Source: an uncultured Draconibacterium sp. (GTDB lineage Bacteria; Bacteroidota; Bacteroidia; Bacteroidales; Prolixibacteraceae). From it: a DNA stretch of 64,000 nucleotides. Below are positions 17,503 through 27,048 of the stretch, in pieces. A program made the translations under genes and the position numbers. The stretch covers positions 2,046,001 to 2,110,000 of the forward strand of contig NZ_OY782038.1 of the NCBI RefSeq assembly GCF_963677575.1, read 5' to 3'. A model generated the notes under the pieces. The model saw nothing but the letters and a program-made list of their open reading frames with translations. It had not been told where the DNA came from and searched no databases. Position 1 is the stretch's first letter, and every line of letters starts with the position of its first letter.

Positions 17503-19014
17503 ATGAAAAAGTTAATTATAATATTGAGTGCTGTCCTGTTCTTAACATCATGCGATGAATTTCTGGACATTAATGAGAATCCAAACTATCCAACCGATGT
17601 TTCGGATGAATTGCTACTTACCTCTGCCGAGGCTGCGGTTACCAATATTTATTGTGCCGACTGGGGACTTATTGGTTCGTTCTGGTCGCAACACTGGGCA
17701 CAGAATAACACCTCATCTCAGTACAAAATATACGAATCGTATGCCATAAGTAGTAATACAAATGTTATTGAACGTTCTTACCGTACCATGTTTATGGACG
17801 GTCTGAGCGATAACGAGATTTTTATGCAGAAAGTACAGGAAAACGAAAACTGGGGCGCCTATTTAATGGGAGCAGTTATTAAAGCATACGGTTTTCAATA
17901 CCTGGTTGATTTATACGGTAACACACCATATACTGAAGCATTTTTAGGAGCCGAAAAGTTGAACCCGATTATTGACAAAGGCGAAACTATTTATGCTGAT
18001 ATTTATGACTTGCTTACTGATGCTTTAAGCAAAGACTTCCATTCGTATGTTCCGGAAATCTACGAAGCCAACGACATTGTTTTTGAAGGAGATATAGACG
18101 ACTGGCAGGCATTTGCAAATTCATTACGTTTACGTATTCTGTTGCGTCAATACGATGCAAACACATCATTTGCACAACAGGAAATTTCAAGTTTGCTGAC
18201 CAATATGGAAGCCGGAAATATTTACCTGCTCGACAAAGATGTTATGGTTGACAACTTTGAAGATGCCGACAGTAAATCAAATCCGTTGTACGAAAGCGAC
18301 CAGCGTCAGTTAAACACTACTAACAATATAAAAGCGTGTATTACTTTCACTTCATATTTGGAAGAAAACAGCGACCCGCGTCTTGAAGTGTTATTCACAC
18401 CTGTTGACGGTAATTATTACGGACTTGTTCCGGGATCTTACAACGTTCCGTCTACCGAATTTGAAGCACCAAAACTGATTGCTTCGCCGGTAATTGAACC
18501 CGAAATGCCTGTTTACTGGATGACTTACGCCGAGTCGGAATTATTAATCGCCGAAGCTTATTTGCGCATGGGCAACACCGAAATGGCACAGGCATATTAC
18601 GAAAGCGGAGTAAGCGAATCATTCTCGCGCATGGGAGCGGATATTAGCGATCTGTTAACCGGTGCTTATGCTTTCCCAACTACCGGATTTGAAGATCAAT
18701 TAAAAGCCATAATCATGCAAAAATGGGTTGATGCTGCCGAAGGCGGACGCGGAATTGAATCGCACATCGAACGTGTAAGAACAGGATATCCTGAAGAATC
18801 AGCAATTAGCGACCAGATTGACGAAGGTTACATGGTGCCCGGCAACTATATTCCTGGCACACTGATTTACAGCAAAAAAGGAACAAGCGGAGGTATACTT
18901 CCCCGTCGATTCCCATATGCCGATAGCGAACTGAATTTCAACTCGAATGCAGCTGAATACAAAGCACTTTCGGATGCTGATGTGATTTTACAAAATGTAT
19001 GGTGGAAAAATTAA
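17503..19014 (+). CDS. SusD-like outer-membrane lipoprotein
   Basis: Surface ligand-binding partner of the upstream SusC protein. It has 503 residues with a lipoprotein signal MKKLIIILSAVLFLTSC (Cys17). The start FLDINENPNYPTDV and the SAEAAVTN segment match the SusD-like_2 subfamily, and helical TPR-like segments (ESELLIAEAYLRMGNTEMAQAY) are visible around residue 345. I use the ATG at 17503; a TTG nine bases upstream is in frame but would weaken the signal peptide. It is co-transcribed with susC and probably with the next two lipoprotein genes. Confidence 0.93.
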   Translation: MKKLIIILSAVLFLTSCDEFLDINENPNYPTDVSDELLLTSAEAAVTNIYCADWGLIGSFWSQHWAQNNTSSQYKIYESYAISSNTNVIERSYRTMFMDGLSDNEIFMQKVQENENWGAYLMGAVIKAYGFQYLVDLYGNTPYTEAFLGAEKLNPIIDKGETIYADIYDLLTDALSKDFHSYVPEIYEANDIVFEGDIDDWQAFANSLRLRILLRQYDANTSFAQQEISSLLTNMEAGNIYLLDKDVMVDNFEDADSKSNPLYESDQRQLNTTNNIKACITFTSYLEENSDPRLEVLFTPVDGNYYGLVPGSYNVPSTEFEAPKLIASPVIEPEMPVYWMTYAESELLIAEAYLRMGNTEMAQAYYESGVSESFSRMGADISDLLTGAYAFPTTGFEDQLKAIIMQKWVDAAEGGRGIESHIERVRTGYPEESAISDQIDEGYMVPGNYIPGTLIYSKKGTSGGILPRRFPYADSELNFNSNAAEYKALSDADVILQNVWWKN

Positions 19015-19121
19015 AACAGACGAAAATGAAACGAGCATGAGAAAGATTTTCACACAAACGCAAATAATTAAAATCATGCGAGTTCCATCTTATACCTTTA
19101 ATAACAAACAATTTTAATAAG

Positions 19122-19808
19122 ATGAAATTAGTAAAATATTCAATCATTTTTATAGCTGTCGTTTTCCTGCTTGCCTCCTGCGAGAAAGATTACGAAAGCT
19201 ACATCTCGGAAACTCCGGCTCCGCAAATGGAGTTATATGGTAGTAACCCATTGGTACTATTCAAGGGAACACCATACGAAGATCCGGGAATATTTGCGAT
19301 AGAAATTGCAAATGGCGATACAACAGAATTGGATTACCAGATTCTTAACGAAGTAAATGTAGATGTTCCGGGTAGTTATAAATTACAATACCAGGTTACA
19401 AATTCTGAAGGCTACAACTTTTACATTTCAAGAAACGTGAATATTGTAAGTTTTACCGGTTATGATGTATTCGAAATTCCATCGGGAACTTACGACGGAA
19501 TACGCGTCAACCGAAATGCCGGTGGCGAAGTACAAATTACAAAACTAGCACCCGGCGTATACCAAATTAGCGATTTGCTTGCAGGATATTACGACCAACA
19601 TGTGGGTTATGGCCCTGCTACTGCCGGTCCGGGTATTCTTGTAATTGATGAAAACGGTGAAATGAGATCAGAGTTGGGTAATACTGAAGCCTGGGGTCCA
19701 ATTACCGGAAGAGACTTCAATTTTGATGTGGAAAACAACGTATTAACTTATACTGTTGTGATTGTAGACGAAGATTTTGCGTTTGATGTACAATTTACCT
19801 TACAATAA
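19122..19808 (+). CDS. SusCD-associated lipoprotein with Ig-like (DUF5011-type) domain
   Basis: A 228-residue lipoprotein (signal to LLASC, Cys20). Residues about 40-110 form an Ig-like domain: an expected-value strand (PLVLFKGTPYEDPGI), then VDVPGSYKLQYQVTNSEGYNF, the pattern of DUF5011/DUF5012 domains in Bacteroidota surface lipoproteins. The C-terminal part, with an ISDLLAGYYDQHVGYGP motif, resembles domains often found third in SusCD operons. It probably helps bind the same ligand as SusD. It is separated from susD by 107 bases and from the next gene by nine. Confidence 0.8.
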   Translation: MKLVKYSIIFIAVVFLLASCEKDYESYISETPAPQMELYGSNPLVLFKGTPYEDPGIFAIEIANGDTTELDYQILNEVNVDVPGSYKLQYQVTNSEGYNFYISRNVNIVSFTGYDVFEIPSGTYDGIRVNRNAGGEVQITKLAPGVYQISDLLAGYYDQHVGYGPATAGPGILVIDENGEMRSELGNTEAWGPITGRDFNFDVENNVLTYTVVIVDEDFAFDVQFTLQ

Positions 19809-19817
19809 AGAATTATT

Positions 19818-20294
19818 ATGAAAAAATATCTGATATATATTTTGGCATTCGTAAGTATAATTCTTACTTCTTGCGATGAGAAAGAGGATTACGAGCAAAT
19901 CAATTCGCAGGTGGTTGAAGCCGCCGGCGAATGGTGGATAAAATTCTCGAAAACAGATTACGAAACCGGTTATCTAAAAGTACTTACTTTTAATACTGCC
20001 GACGACGTTGCTACCGAAATGTGGATCTCTGATGATGGAAACTGGAAAGACATAACGTTCAAATGTCCGGTAAACATTACAGAACTTACATTTAGCGGAA
20101 GCGGACTTGATGATATCAATTCTGATGTTACCATAACTGTTTCTAACGGATTGATTGAGCCTGATGCAGGACTTTCAACTGCCGGAAATGTAACGGATAA
20201 AATATCATTCGAAATTTCGTTTAGCGACGAGCCCGGCGTAACTTACCAGGCAATTGGCACGCGCAAAACAGGATTTATCGAAGATGAGCATTAA
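19818..20294 (+). CDS. Lipid-binding-type putative lipoprotein of the SusCD operon
   Basis: A 158-residue lipoprotein (signal to ILTSC, Cys19). The body, with GEWWIKFSKTD, ATEMWISDDGNW and FKCPVNI, follows the pattern of the small beta-barrel family annotated as putative lipid-binding or hydrolase-like in Bacteroidota (Lipid_bd). No catalytic residues can be assigned. It starts nine bases after the Ig-domain lipoprotein and is followed by a strong terminator, so it is the last gene of the four-gene operon. The family is often encoded next to SusCD; its biochemical role is unknown. Confidence 0.78.
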   Translation: MKKYLIYILAFVSIILTSCDEKEDYEQINSQVVEAAGEWWIKFSKTDYETGYLKVLTFNTADDVATEMWISDDGNWKDITFKCPVNITELTFSGSGLDDINSDVTITVSNGLIEPDAGLSTAGNVTDKISFEISFSDEPGVTYQAIGTRKTGFIEDEH

Positions 20295-20318
20295 TAGCAC
20301 TAATAAAATCAATAAAGA

Positions 20319-20345
20319 AGGGTTGCCATATGGCAACCCTTTTTT
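20319..20345 (+). terminator. Terminator of the susCD operon
   Basis: AGGGTTGCC (20319-20327) pairs with GGCAACCCT (20332-20340) around a 4-base loop, followed by five T residues. Confidence 0.9.
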
Positions 20346-20536
20346 AGTCCCGGGTATTTTATCTACCGATGTATTAAACTCAATTCGACTATAAAATAAT
20401 ACCGATTATTAAAAACATTGAGCCATTGGTTCGCGCACTCCCGATGACTTTGTTTTTATATATCGGCATTTAACCAATTTGAAAATAATTCAAAATAGCT
20501 TAATCATTTTCATAATTGGTATAACACATCACAACT

Positions 20537-21472
20537 TTAGTTCTTCTTAATCTTCAAATCATACCGTTCTTCATGAAAGAAATTTCCCCACTGTTCAACA
20601 GCAACAGATTTCGTGGGCATAAAACCTATCTTTCTATACATTTTAATTGCTTGTTGTTGTATATCAGTTGTGGTTAGAAAAACATTCTGGTATTTCATTT
20701 TCCTGCAATAATTGATAGCCTTGTTTAGTAACTTCTTCCCTATACCGGTTCCTCTAAAAACCGGATGTACCAAAAACCAACGCAACTGTGCTTCACTTTC
20801 AGATCTGTGTACAATTGCAATACAACCAATTATTCTATTATTATATTCTGCCAGCCACACCCGATCTTTTTCTTCCGAATAGGTCTCAAGAAAATCATAA
20901 AATGTTTTTGCTACATACCCCTCAAAATCTTGCGAATAACCAGATTCTTTGGCATATAATGTTCCATGAAGATAAATTAGATAGCCTATATCTCCTGGTC
21001 TCAACCCCTGACGATACTCGACTTTTTGGGCAAGTAATTGATTGCTGTATGAGTTTGAAAGTAAATCTTCAATGGTAAGCATTGAATCAACAAGCATAGT
21101 CTTTTCTTCATCGTTTAACTGCTTGACAAAATTTCCAATTTGATTATTAGACAAGGCGTGTAGTTTATTCAATAATTTTTTCCCATTTGCTGTAAGATTA
21201 ATATGATAAGTCCTCTTGTCTTCTTTAGGTATAATTTTTATTATAATACCTTCTTTACTAAAGCGGTTAAGAATCCTGCTGAGATAACCTTTGTTTAATC
21301 CCAAAAGTTGACACAATTCTTTTGCTCTAACATTTTTATGTTCATCAATCTCATATAAAATTCTTATCTCAGTAAGCGAATAGGAACTTTCTAAGAAATG
21401 ATTGTTCAAAATTCCCAGATGTGAAGTATAAAACCTGTTAAAGTGCCTTATTTCATTGATATAATTATTCAT
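20537..21472 (-). CDS. MarR-type regulator fused to a GNAT acetyltransferase
   Basis: A 311-residue two-domain protein. Residues 1-150 are a MarR winged helix: recognition segment AKELCQLLGLNKGYLSRILNRF and a wing with KIIPKEDKRTYHINLT. Residues about 155-305 are a GNAT domain with the CoA-binding loop FRGTGIGKKLL and a motif-B-like VFLTTTDIQQQAIKMYRKIGF. Such fusions are known across bacteria, but their substrates are mostly unknown. It is monocistronic. A 15-base palindrome sits directly on its predicted promoter, so it very likely represses itself, possibly in response to acetyl-CoA or an amine ligand. Confidence 0.92.
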   Translation of the reverse strand: MNNYINEIRHFNRFYTSHLGILNNHFLESSYSLTEIRILYEIDEHKNVRAKELCQLLGLNKGYLSRILNRFSKEGIIIKIIPKEDKRTYHINLTANGKKLLNKLHALSNNQIGNFVKQLNDEEKTMLVDSMLTIEDLLSNSYSNQLLAQKVEYRQGLRPGDIGYLIYLHGTLYAKESGYSQDFEGYVAKTFYDFLETYSEEKDRVWLAEYNNRIIGCIAIVHRSESEAQLRWFLVHPVFRGTGIGKKLLNKAINYCRKMKYQNVFLTTTDIQQQAIKMYRKIGFMPTKSVAVEQWGNFFHEERYDLKIKKN

Positions 21473-21486
21473 TCAGATCATATATA

Positions 21487-21508
21487 GTTGCCTAAGGCAA
21501 CAAAATTA
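21487..21508 (-). promoter_or_regulatory. Promoter with overlapping MarR operator palindrome
   Basis: On the minus strand TAATTTTG (21501-21508) is an exact fit to the Bacteroidota -7 box, with TTG 20 bases upstream. Touching it on the downstream side is the perfect palindrome GTTGCCT-A-AGGCAAC (21487-21501), of the kind bound by MarR dimers. It would cover the transcription start, 15 bases before the start codon at 21472. Operator use is inferred from position and symmetry. Confidence 0.65.
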
Positions 21509-21980
21509 TATAATTAATTTGAAACAAACAATCCGATATTATTTCTATGTCGTTTGCCCGGCATACAAGAGTTACCAGTAAGACTTACTCCCAGTGTATA
21601 AAGCATCGAAATCTGCGAAGAGCCCCAGGCTGGTGCGGATTTATAATCAGGATCTTGTTTTGCAAAAACAAAAGTAAAAGATTCAGAAAGTATACCTAAA
21701 CAATTGGCTTAGCATAAAGCCGGGTTGTTGTTTTTAAGTTTTTTTGTTTTCAACAAAGAGGCACAGATTGCAAATTTGCACCAGCGGTGGCTTCATCATC
21801 GACGCTAAAATATTTGCAAATTAAGAAACAGAAAAGCCAAGGGGAATTCGTCAAATAAAAATGGCAATACAAAAGATTATGGCTTTCCTCATATTTTATG
21901 TTGAATATTATTTTTTATTTGCAATCAAATATACAAAAATGGTTTTGGCCAATTAAAGCCAAAAAAAATACAAAAAACTC
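21509..21980. other. Intergenic region, no gene seen
   Basis: About 470 AT-rich bases between divergent genes. There is no ORF with coding character and no clear RNA gene. The part nearest 21981 is very AT-rich and probably holds the promoter of the S37 peptidase, but no consensus box is convincing. Confidence 0.5.
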
Positions 21981-23282
21981 ATGAAAAAATTCCAAATTTT
22001 ACTGGTTCTGCTGTTGCTGTCGGCAGTTACTTTTTCGCAAAATACGCTAAAAGCCTTTCTCGAAAGTCAACCCGAGATTAAAAGTGTTGAACAAATGGAC
22101 TGCAACGATTTTTTTGCAGCTAAATACAAAATAATGGTTGAGCAACCTGTTGATCATTCCGACCCGTCGAAAGGAACTTTTTTGCAACGGGTTTTGATCG
22201 CCGACAAAGGTATCGACCAGCCTGTAGTTTTTATAACCGAAGGATACAACGGTGGTTATTCCGAGAATCCAAATTACATTAATGAACTGTGCCCGATTCT
22301 GGGAGCCAATCAAATTTGTATGGACCACCGCTATTTTGGAGAATCGATGCCGGAACCTTTGAACTACGCTTACCTGACCGTACGCAATGCCGCGGCCGAT
22401 CATCACCACATCATTCAACTGATGAAAAAGTATTATTCGGGGAAATGGGTAACCACAGGCATCAGCAAAGGCGGGCAAACTACAGTGTATCACCGCTGGC
22501 TTTACCCCAACGATGTTGACGTTTCAGTGCCGTATGTAGGGCCACTAAACTTCGGTGTTGAAGATGGACGGCATGAGCCGTTTATTGCCAATACTACCGG
22601 AACACCTGAAGGCCGTGCAAAAGTACGCGCATTCCAACTGCAGATTCTTAAAAACCGTGAGACTTACCTGCCTCTTCTTGAGCAATATTGCACCGATAAA
22701 AAGTTGCATCCGCTGCTAAATAACGACGAAATGCTGGATTATGTAGTGCTTGAATTCTCCTATGGTTTCTGGCAATACGACAATTCGCTGGATGATATTC
22801 CGGCAATGGATGCTCCTGCAAAAGAGTTATTTGCTGAGCTTGTTAAAGTATCCTCGCCAATGTACCTGGCCAGTGAAGGGGTGAATATCTTTAAATCGTT
22901 TTATGTGCAGGCTGCGCACGAACTGGGGTATTACGGTTACGATGTAAAACCGTTTAAAGACTATTTATCGATTAAAAGTGCAGAAGGCTGGCTGAACCGC
23001 ATTTACCTACCCGAACTGGATATTAAATACAACAAAAAGACAGCCAAGGAGGTGGAAAAATTCATCAAAAAGACTGATGCAAAAATGCTGTTTATTTATG
23101 GGGAATGGGATCCGTGGTCGGCTTCAGCATTTGAAGTTCCTGACAAGCCCAATTTCCTGAAGATCGTAAAACCAAAAGGGAGTCACAGCACCCGAATCGG
23201 GAATTTACCCAAAGAACAAAAACAGCAGGTAAAAGAAACACTTGAAGATTGGCTGGATATGGAAGTATATATCGAAGATTAG
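21981..23282 (+). CDS. Secreted S37-family serine aminopeptidase
   Basis: A 433-residue alpha/beta-hydrolase peptidase, exported (signal peptide to about residue 20, cut near FSQ). The S37 (prolyl tripeptidyl-aminopeptidase-like) family is indicated by VTTGISKGGQT with nucleophile Ser162, the upstream MDHRYFGES strand-loop, and a C-terminal IYGEWDPWSA (catalytic Asp) and KGSHSTRI (catalytic His). The enzyme removes short peptides from N-termini, often with proline preference, so it is likely used in periplasmic peptide scavenging. It is monocistronic; the convergent EamA gene follows. Catalytic residues are assigned by motif, not by alignment. Confidence 0.87.
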   Translation: MKKFQILLVLLLLSAVTFSQNTLKAFLESQPEIKSVEQMDCNDFFAAKYKIMVEQPVDHSDPSKGTFLQRVLIADKGIDQPVVFITEGYNGGYSENPNYINELCPILGANQICMDHRYFGESMPEPLNYAYLTVRNAAADHHHIIQLMKKYYSGKWVTTGISKGGQTTVYHRWLYPNDVDVSVPYVGPLNFGVEDGRHEPFIANTTGTPEGRAKVRAFQLQILKNRETYLPLLEQYCTDKKLHPLLNNDEMLDYVVLEFSYGFWQYDNSLDDIPAMDAPAKELFAELVKVSSPMYLASEGVNIFKSFYVQAAHELGYYGYDVKPFKDYLSIKSAEGWLNRIYLPELDIKYNKKTAKEVEKFIKKTDAKMLFIYGEWDPWSASAFEVPDKPNFLKIVKPKGSHSTRIGNLPKEQKQQVKETLEDWLDMEVYIED

Positions 23283-23377
23283 AAGTATTCACCCAATAAA
23301 TATGTGACAATTAAAGTCAGTCTGGGCGAAGTTGAAATGTCGTTTCAACAGTCTTCGACTTCGCTCATACTGACGAT

Positions 23378-24289
23378 CTACAAAAAGAACATTGCCACAC
23401 CTCCAACTGTAATTACTGCTCCCAGAATTTCTTTCCAGTTCACCTTTTCTTTAAACAGTAGAATTGAAGGTCCAATAATCAGCACTGGAACAATGGACAT
23501 AAGCGTTGCTGCAATTCCAGCTTGTGTATGCTGAACAGCCAGCAACGAAAAAGAAACGCCAAGGAAAGGGCCAAAGAAAGCTCCAAGCGTAATACGTTTC
23601 ATTGCCGGACCATTTTTTAGAGCCGCCCAAACACGAGGCCAACGTTTTATGAAAATAAAGAGGATGGAAAATCCCACAGTTCCTGCCAGAATTCGAATCT
23701 GTGTAGCCGAGAAAGCATCATAGTCGCCCATTCCCTTTTTGCTAATTACCAGTCCGGCAGCCTGCCCCATGGCGCCTCCCAAAGCCAGCAAAATTCCCTG
23801 AATCGGGTACGACGATTTAAACTTCCGTACTTTAACACCATTTTCTTCTGTCTTTTCGCGTTTCAAAATAACAATAATAATCCCGGTCATGGTTACAACC
23901 ATTCCCAGCCAACTTTGTGGTGTAAGAACCTCGCCTAAAAGCAGCCAGCCAATTAGCGCAGCAAACGGCGGAGCCAACGCCATCAACAACATGGCAATTC
24001 GTGCACCAATTAACACAAACGACTGAAAAAGCAGCAAATCGCCAATAACAAAACCAACCAATCCGGAAAAAGCCAACCATTTCCAGGCGTATATACTGGC
24101 GTCGCTTGGGAAGAAAAAACCACGGGCTATCCAACTATAGGCACCAACCAGAAAAAAAGCGATAACCAAACGAATGAGATTTACCGCCAGCGAACCAACC
24201 TTTCTCCCAGCCGATTCGAATGCCAGCGACGTTACTGTCCAAAATACGGCAGTCAATACACCGGCTATTTCTCCAAAATGATTTTGCAT
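23378..24289 (-). CDS. EamA/DMT-family transporter
   Basis: A 303-residue inner-membrane protein with about ten hydrophobic segments in two repeats (first near GEIAGVLTAVFWTVTSLAF, second near QGILLALGGAMGQAAGLVI), the duplicated EamA architecture of drug/metabolite exporters. The substrate cannot be told from sequence. I start at the ATG at 24289 (MQNHFGEI); the longer frame would add seven residues outside the family pattern. Single gene, convergent with the S37 peptidase. Confidence 0.88.
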   Translation of the reverse strand: MQNHFGEIAGVLTAVFWTVTSLAFESAGRKVGSLAVNLIRLVIAFFLVGAYSWIARGFFFPSDASIYAWKWLAFSGLVGFVIGDLLLFQSFVLIGARIAMLLMALAPPFAALIGWLLLGEVLTPQSWLGMVVTMTGIIIVILKREKTEENGVKVRKFKSSYPIQGILLALGGAMGQAAGLVISKKGMGDYDAFSATQIRILAGTVGFSILFIFIKRWPRVWAALKNGPAMKRITLGAFFGPFLGVSFSLLAVQHTQAGIAATLMSIVPVLIIGPSILLFKEKVNWKEILGAVITVGGVAMFFL

Positions 24290-24752
24290 GCGGCAAATGT
24301 ACAAAATCACATCAATGTATCTATCGATTTCTTTTAGCTCAAAAAAACAGTTAAAAGTAGTTTATTTGCCTGCTGTTGATCTAACAAAAAAAGATCCTGA
24401 CAAAAATGCCAGGATCTTTTCCTCCTCTAGTCCTAAGAAAACAACTTTTAATTGGTCACACATTCATAATTGGCCCTTCACCTCTTCCTTTCATCACAAT
24501 TTAACCAATTCTAAAACTCTTCTATTCTTCAATACTTTAATGATTTGTAGGTACAAATATATATTGCAAAAAGGAATAGAGCGCCAAAACTATTGCTGAT
24601 TAAGACAGCCTAAAACACTGATTTTTAACTTCTTTTTTACTGACAAACAATTAAAACCGGTCACATAAAGAGCCATAAAAAACAGTAGAGAAAAGAGTTG
24701 ATTAAGAAAATATTCATAATTTTACTTCTATATCATCAACTAACTAAAACCA
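24290..24752. other. Intergenic region with a bidirectional terminator
   Basis: No convincing gene. The only clear structure is the hairpin at 24389-24420. TAATTTTA just upstream of 24753, near 24718, is a one-mismatch -7 box and may serve the downstream lipoprotein. Confidence 0.45.
24389..24420. terminator. Bidirectional terminator-like hairpin
   Basis: AAAAGATCCTG (24389-24399) pairs perfectly with CAGGATCTTTT (24410-24420). T-runs are present on both strands. No gene ends on either side of it (both flanking genes start here), so it may close an unannotated small transcript. Confidence 0.6.
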
Positions 24753-25574
24753 ATGAAAAACATAGTCCTAATTTCTTTGCTATTTATATTATTGGTAGCA
24801 TGCGAAAAGGAAGAATATCCTGGCGTGATACGAGGAAATGTAGTGCTAACTGACCATTACAATTTGGTATCCGTTGAATCGTACGAAGATAATAGCGGAA
24901 TTGCAATATCGTTATGTGATATAAACGGTACAGTTACGAAAACGATTTCCGATGAAGCGGGAAACTATGAACTAGTGAACATTAAGTCGGGAGAATTCAA
25001 ATTGCATTTTGAAAAGGATGGTTTTTCATTCTATGAGCTTTTTGATATCAATATTGAAGGTGCCGATACTATCGATCTTACATACCCTGTCAAAGATGGC
25101 AGAGTAATTCGTTTGCAAAAATTAGAATCGTTGACTTTTCAAACAATCAAAGGGCCCTACATTGATTCGTATAAAGGGAGCCTCCCTGAAGGCCCGTACG
25201 AAGGTCAGTTTGGATTGATCTACGACATTGTAACTGAAATTGGGGAATCGAGAGAGTTCATGTGTATGGCTTATATTAGCACAGAAGAAGATGTAGATTA
25301 CATGAATTACCAGATGGCAGTTTATTGCCATAATATGAGCAGAAAAAATATAGGTAACAGAATCTTAAAATTCAATTTTCATGATCTTGACCGCGAACTG
25401 TTTCCATTAAATACGAAAATATACATCCGCTATTATCCATATGACGGAGATCCGGTAATTCACGATCCATGGTTAAACATCGATAAATATTGCACCATGC
25501 AGCTCAACAAAAGTAAGCTGGTTTCCTTTACAATTCCAGATGACCCAATGTATTTTGAAGGTACTCCATTATAA
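24753..25574 (+). CDS. Lipoprotein with carboxypeptidase-regulatory-like domain
   Basis: A 273-residue lipoprotein (signal to LLVAC, Cys17, followed by EKEE). Residues about 25-110 read GVIRGNVVLTDHYN...GIAISLCDING...TISDEAGNYELVNIKSGEFKLHFEKDGF, the transthyretin-like CarboxypepD_reg fold common in Bacteroidota surface proteins. The remainder is unrecognised. It is a single gene closed by a strong terminator; no transport partner is adjacent. Function unknown beyond a cell-envelope location. Confidence 0.8.
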   Translation: MKNIVLISLLFILLVACEKEEYPGVIRGNVVLTDHYNLVSVESYEDNSGIAISLCDINGTVTKTISDEAGNYELVNIKSGEFKLHFEKDGFSFYELFDINIEGADTIDLTYPVKDGRVIRLQKLESLTFQTIKGPYIDSYKGSLPEGPYEGQFGLIYDIVTEIGESREFMCMAYISTEEDVDYMNYQMAVYCHNMSRKNIGNRILKFNFHDLDRELFPLNTKIYIRYYPYDGDPVIHDPWLNIDKYCTMQLNKSKLVSFTIPDDPMYFEGTPL

Positions 25575-25577
25575 AAG

Positions 25578-25615
25578 CAGAACCATTCCCCTAACTGAGG
25601 AATGGTTCTGTTTTT
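25578..25615 (+). terminator. Terminator after the lipoprotein
   Basis: CAGAACCATTCC (25578-25589) pairs with GGAATGGTTCTG (25599-25610), a perfect 12-bp stem, followed by TTTTT. Confidence 0.9.
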
Positions 25616-25641
25616 ATCATTAATAAAGAAAATTCTTGAAG

Positions 25642-25805
25642 TTGACTATCCCCGTGGCAGAGCCAAGGGGTATTACGCCAACTTCATTTCAGCTAAATCG
25701 CTGAAAATCGAATTTTCTTTATTTCACCCCTCTGTCAGTCATAAAGACTGACATCTCCCCTCTGCAGGGGAGAAAAAGCGGAACCCCGTGGCAAAGCCTC
25801 GGGGA
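25642..25805. repeat. Degenerate GC-rich repeats
   Basis: CCCCGTGGCAGAGCC (about 25649) recurs as CCCCGTGGCAAAGCC (about 25784). Between them are GTCAGTC/GACTGAC and CCCCTCTGCAGGGG palindromes. These are the short palindromic filler repeats often seen between convergent genes in this phylum. Confidence 0.4.
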
Positions 25806-25826
25806 ATTATTCAGATTAAAGATTTA

Positions 25827-26924
25827 TTACTTATTCAAAAACTCAGCAACTGTTTCTCCCAGTTCTTCGCCTCGTTTATTTTTAGCAACGATCTTTCCGT
25901 TTTTGTCAACCAACAAACTCGATGGGATTGAATTAACAGCATAAATTTTAGCTGCAGCATTGTTCCAGTATGCAAGGTCGGAAACATGATCCCAGGTTAA
26001 ACCATCATCGTCGATAGCTTTTAACCACGCATCTTTATCACGGTCGAGCGAAACGCCAAACACGCTAAACCCCTGATCCTTGTGTTTGTTATAGGTAGCA
26101 ACAACGTTTGGATTTTCCTGACGACATGGGCCGCACCACGATGCCCAGAAGTCAAGTAAAGTCAACTCGTTTTTTGAATAGATATCCGAAAACTTAACCG
26201 GATTTCCATCCACATCGTTTTGAGTAAAATCAGGAGCAGTTTGTCCAACGGCTACTGTTTTCTGTTTCTCAATCCTTTCTTTTAGAGCAACAATTGTAGG
26301 AACAATATCTAATTTCGGATCCAATGCAGAAACCATCTCTTCAAGTTCCTCTACATTTTTTTCGAGCTGAATTTCGTTTAATAATACAGGTGTTAAATAC
26401 GATGCAGGATTATTCGTTATAAAGTCTTCCTGCATTTTCCCAACACTTTCAGACATGATTCTAACCTGCTCCATCAATTCATTGGCTTTTACAGTATCGC
26501 CTGTTGCAGCTGCAGTACGTGCTTCCTGATACATTGCCATATATTTTTCAGCTACTTTCTGAATTTCGCCACTTAAAGTTTTATACTCATTATGTGTAGT
26601 TGAGCCACTTACTTCTATTCCTGCAATTGAATCGGCTTTACCTGTTACGGTCATAGTCTTGTTCTCAACAAAAACAATAGCCTTATTTCGTTGTCCGTTT
26701 ACCGATAAATAATATGCATCAGGAAATTCAACCTCTCCTTCCAAAACAGCTACTCCATCAACAACCTCTGCGGTATCTATGCCAATCCACTGGCTTGTGC
26801 CACGTTGTTCAAGCACTATATTTCCGTCGGCACCATCCAGTTTAACGGTAATTTTATAACCATCCTGCGGCTGCGAGCAGGCAAACAAGGCAATACCTAA
26901 AATAACAACTAATAACTTTCTCAT
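25827..26924 (-). CDS. Thioredoxin-like lipoprotein (TlpA/ResA type) with DUF4369-like N-domain
   Basis: A 365-residue periplasmic lipoprotein (signal to LFAC, Cys16). Residues about 22-115 form a beta-sandwich of the DUF4369 type, 120-225 are helical, and 226-365 are a thioredoxin fold with WCGPC (Cys264, Cys267) and a cis-proline region SIPSSLLVD. Such proteins reduce or isomerise disulfides of exported proteins, for example in cytochrome c maturation. It is monocistronic and divergent from the patatin gene. The exact client is unknown. Confidence 0.92.
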   Translation of the reverse strand: MRKLLVVILGIALFACSQPQDGYKITVKLDGADGNIVLEQRGTSQWIGIDTAEVVDGVAVLEGEVEFPDAYYLSVNGQRNKAIVFVENKTMTVTGKADSIAGIEVSGSTTHNEYKTLSGEIQKVAEKYMAMYQEARTAAATGDTVKANELMEQVRIMSESVGKMQEDFITNNPASYLTPVLLNEIQLEKNVEELEEMVSALDPKLDIVPTIVALKERIEKQKTVAVGQTAPDFTQNDVDGNPVKFSDIYSKNELTLLDFWASWCGPCRQENPNVVATYNKHKDQGFSVFGVSLDRDKDAWLKAIDDDGLTWDHVSDLAYWNNAAAKIYAVNSIPSSLLVDKNGKIVAKNKRGEELGETVAEFLNK

Positions 26925-27048
26925 TGTTCAGTTTTTTCTATTTATTGAATTCAGGTCGAATATAAGCATTCTGCGCCTACCTGAAAAGTGAATAGTTTGA
27001 ATTATACACCAGAAATTAATTAAATTGCAAAAGTTAAATTGACAAAAA

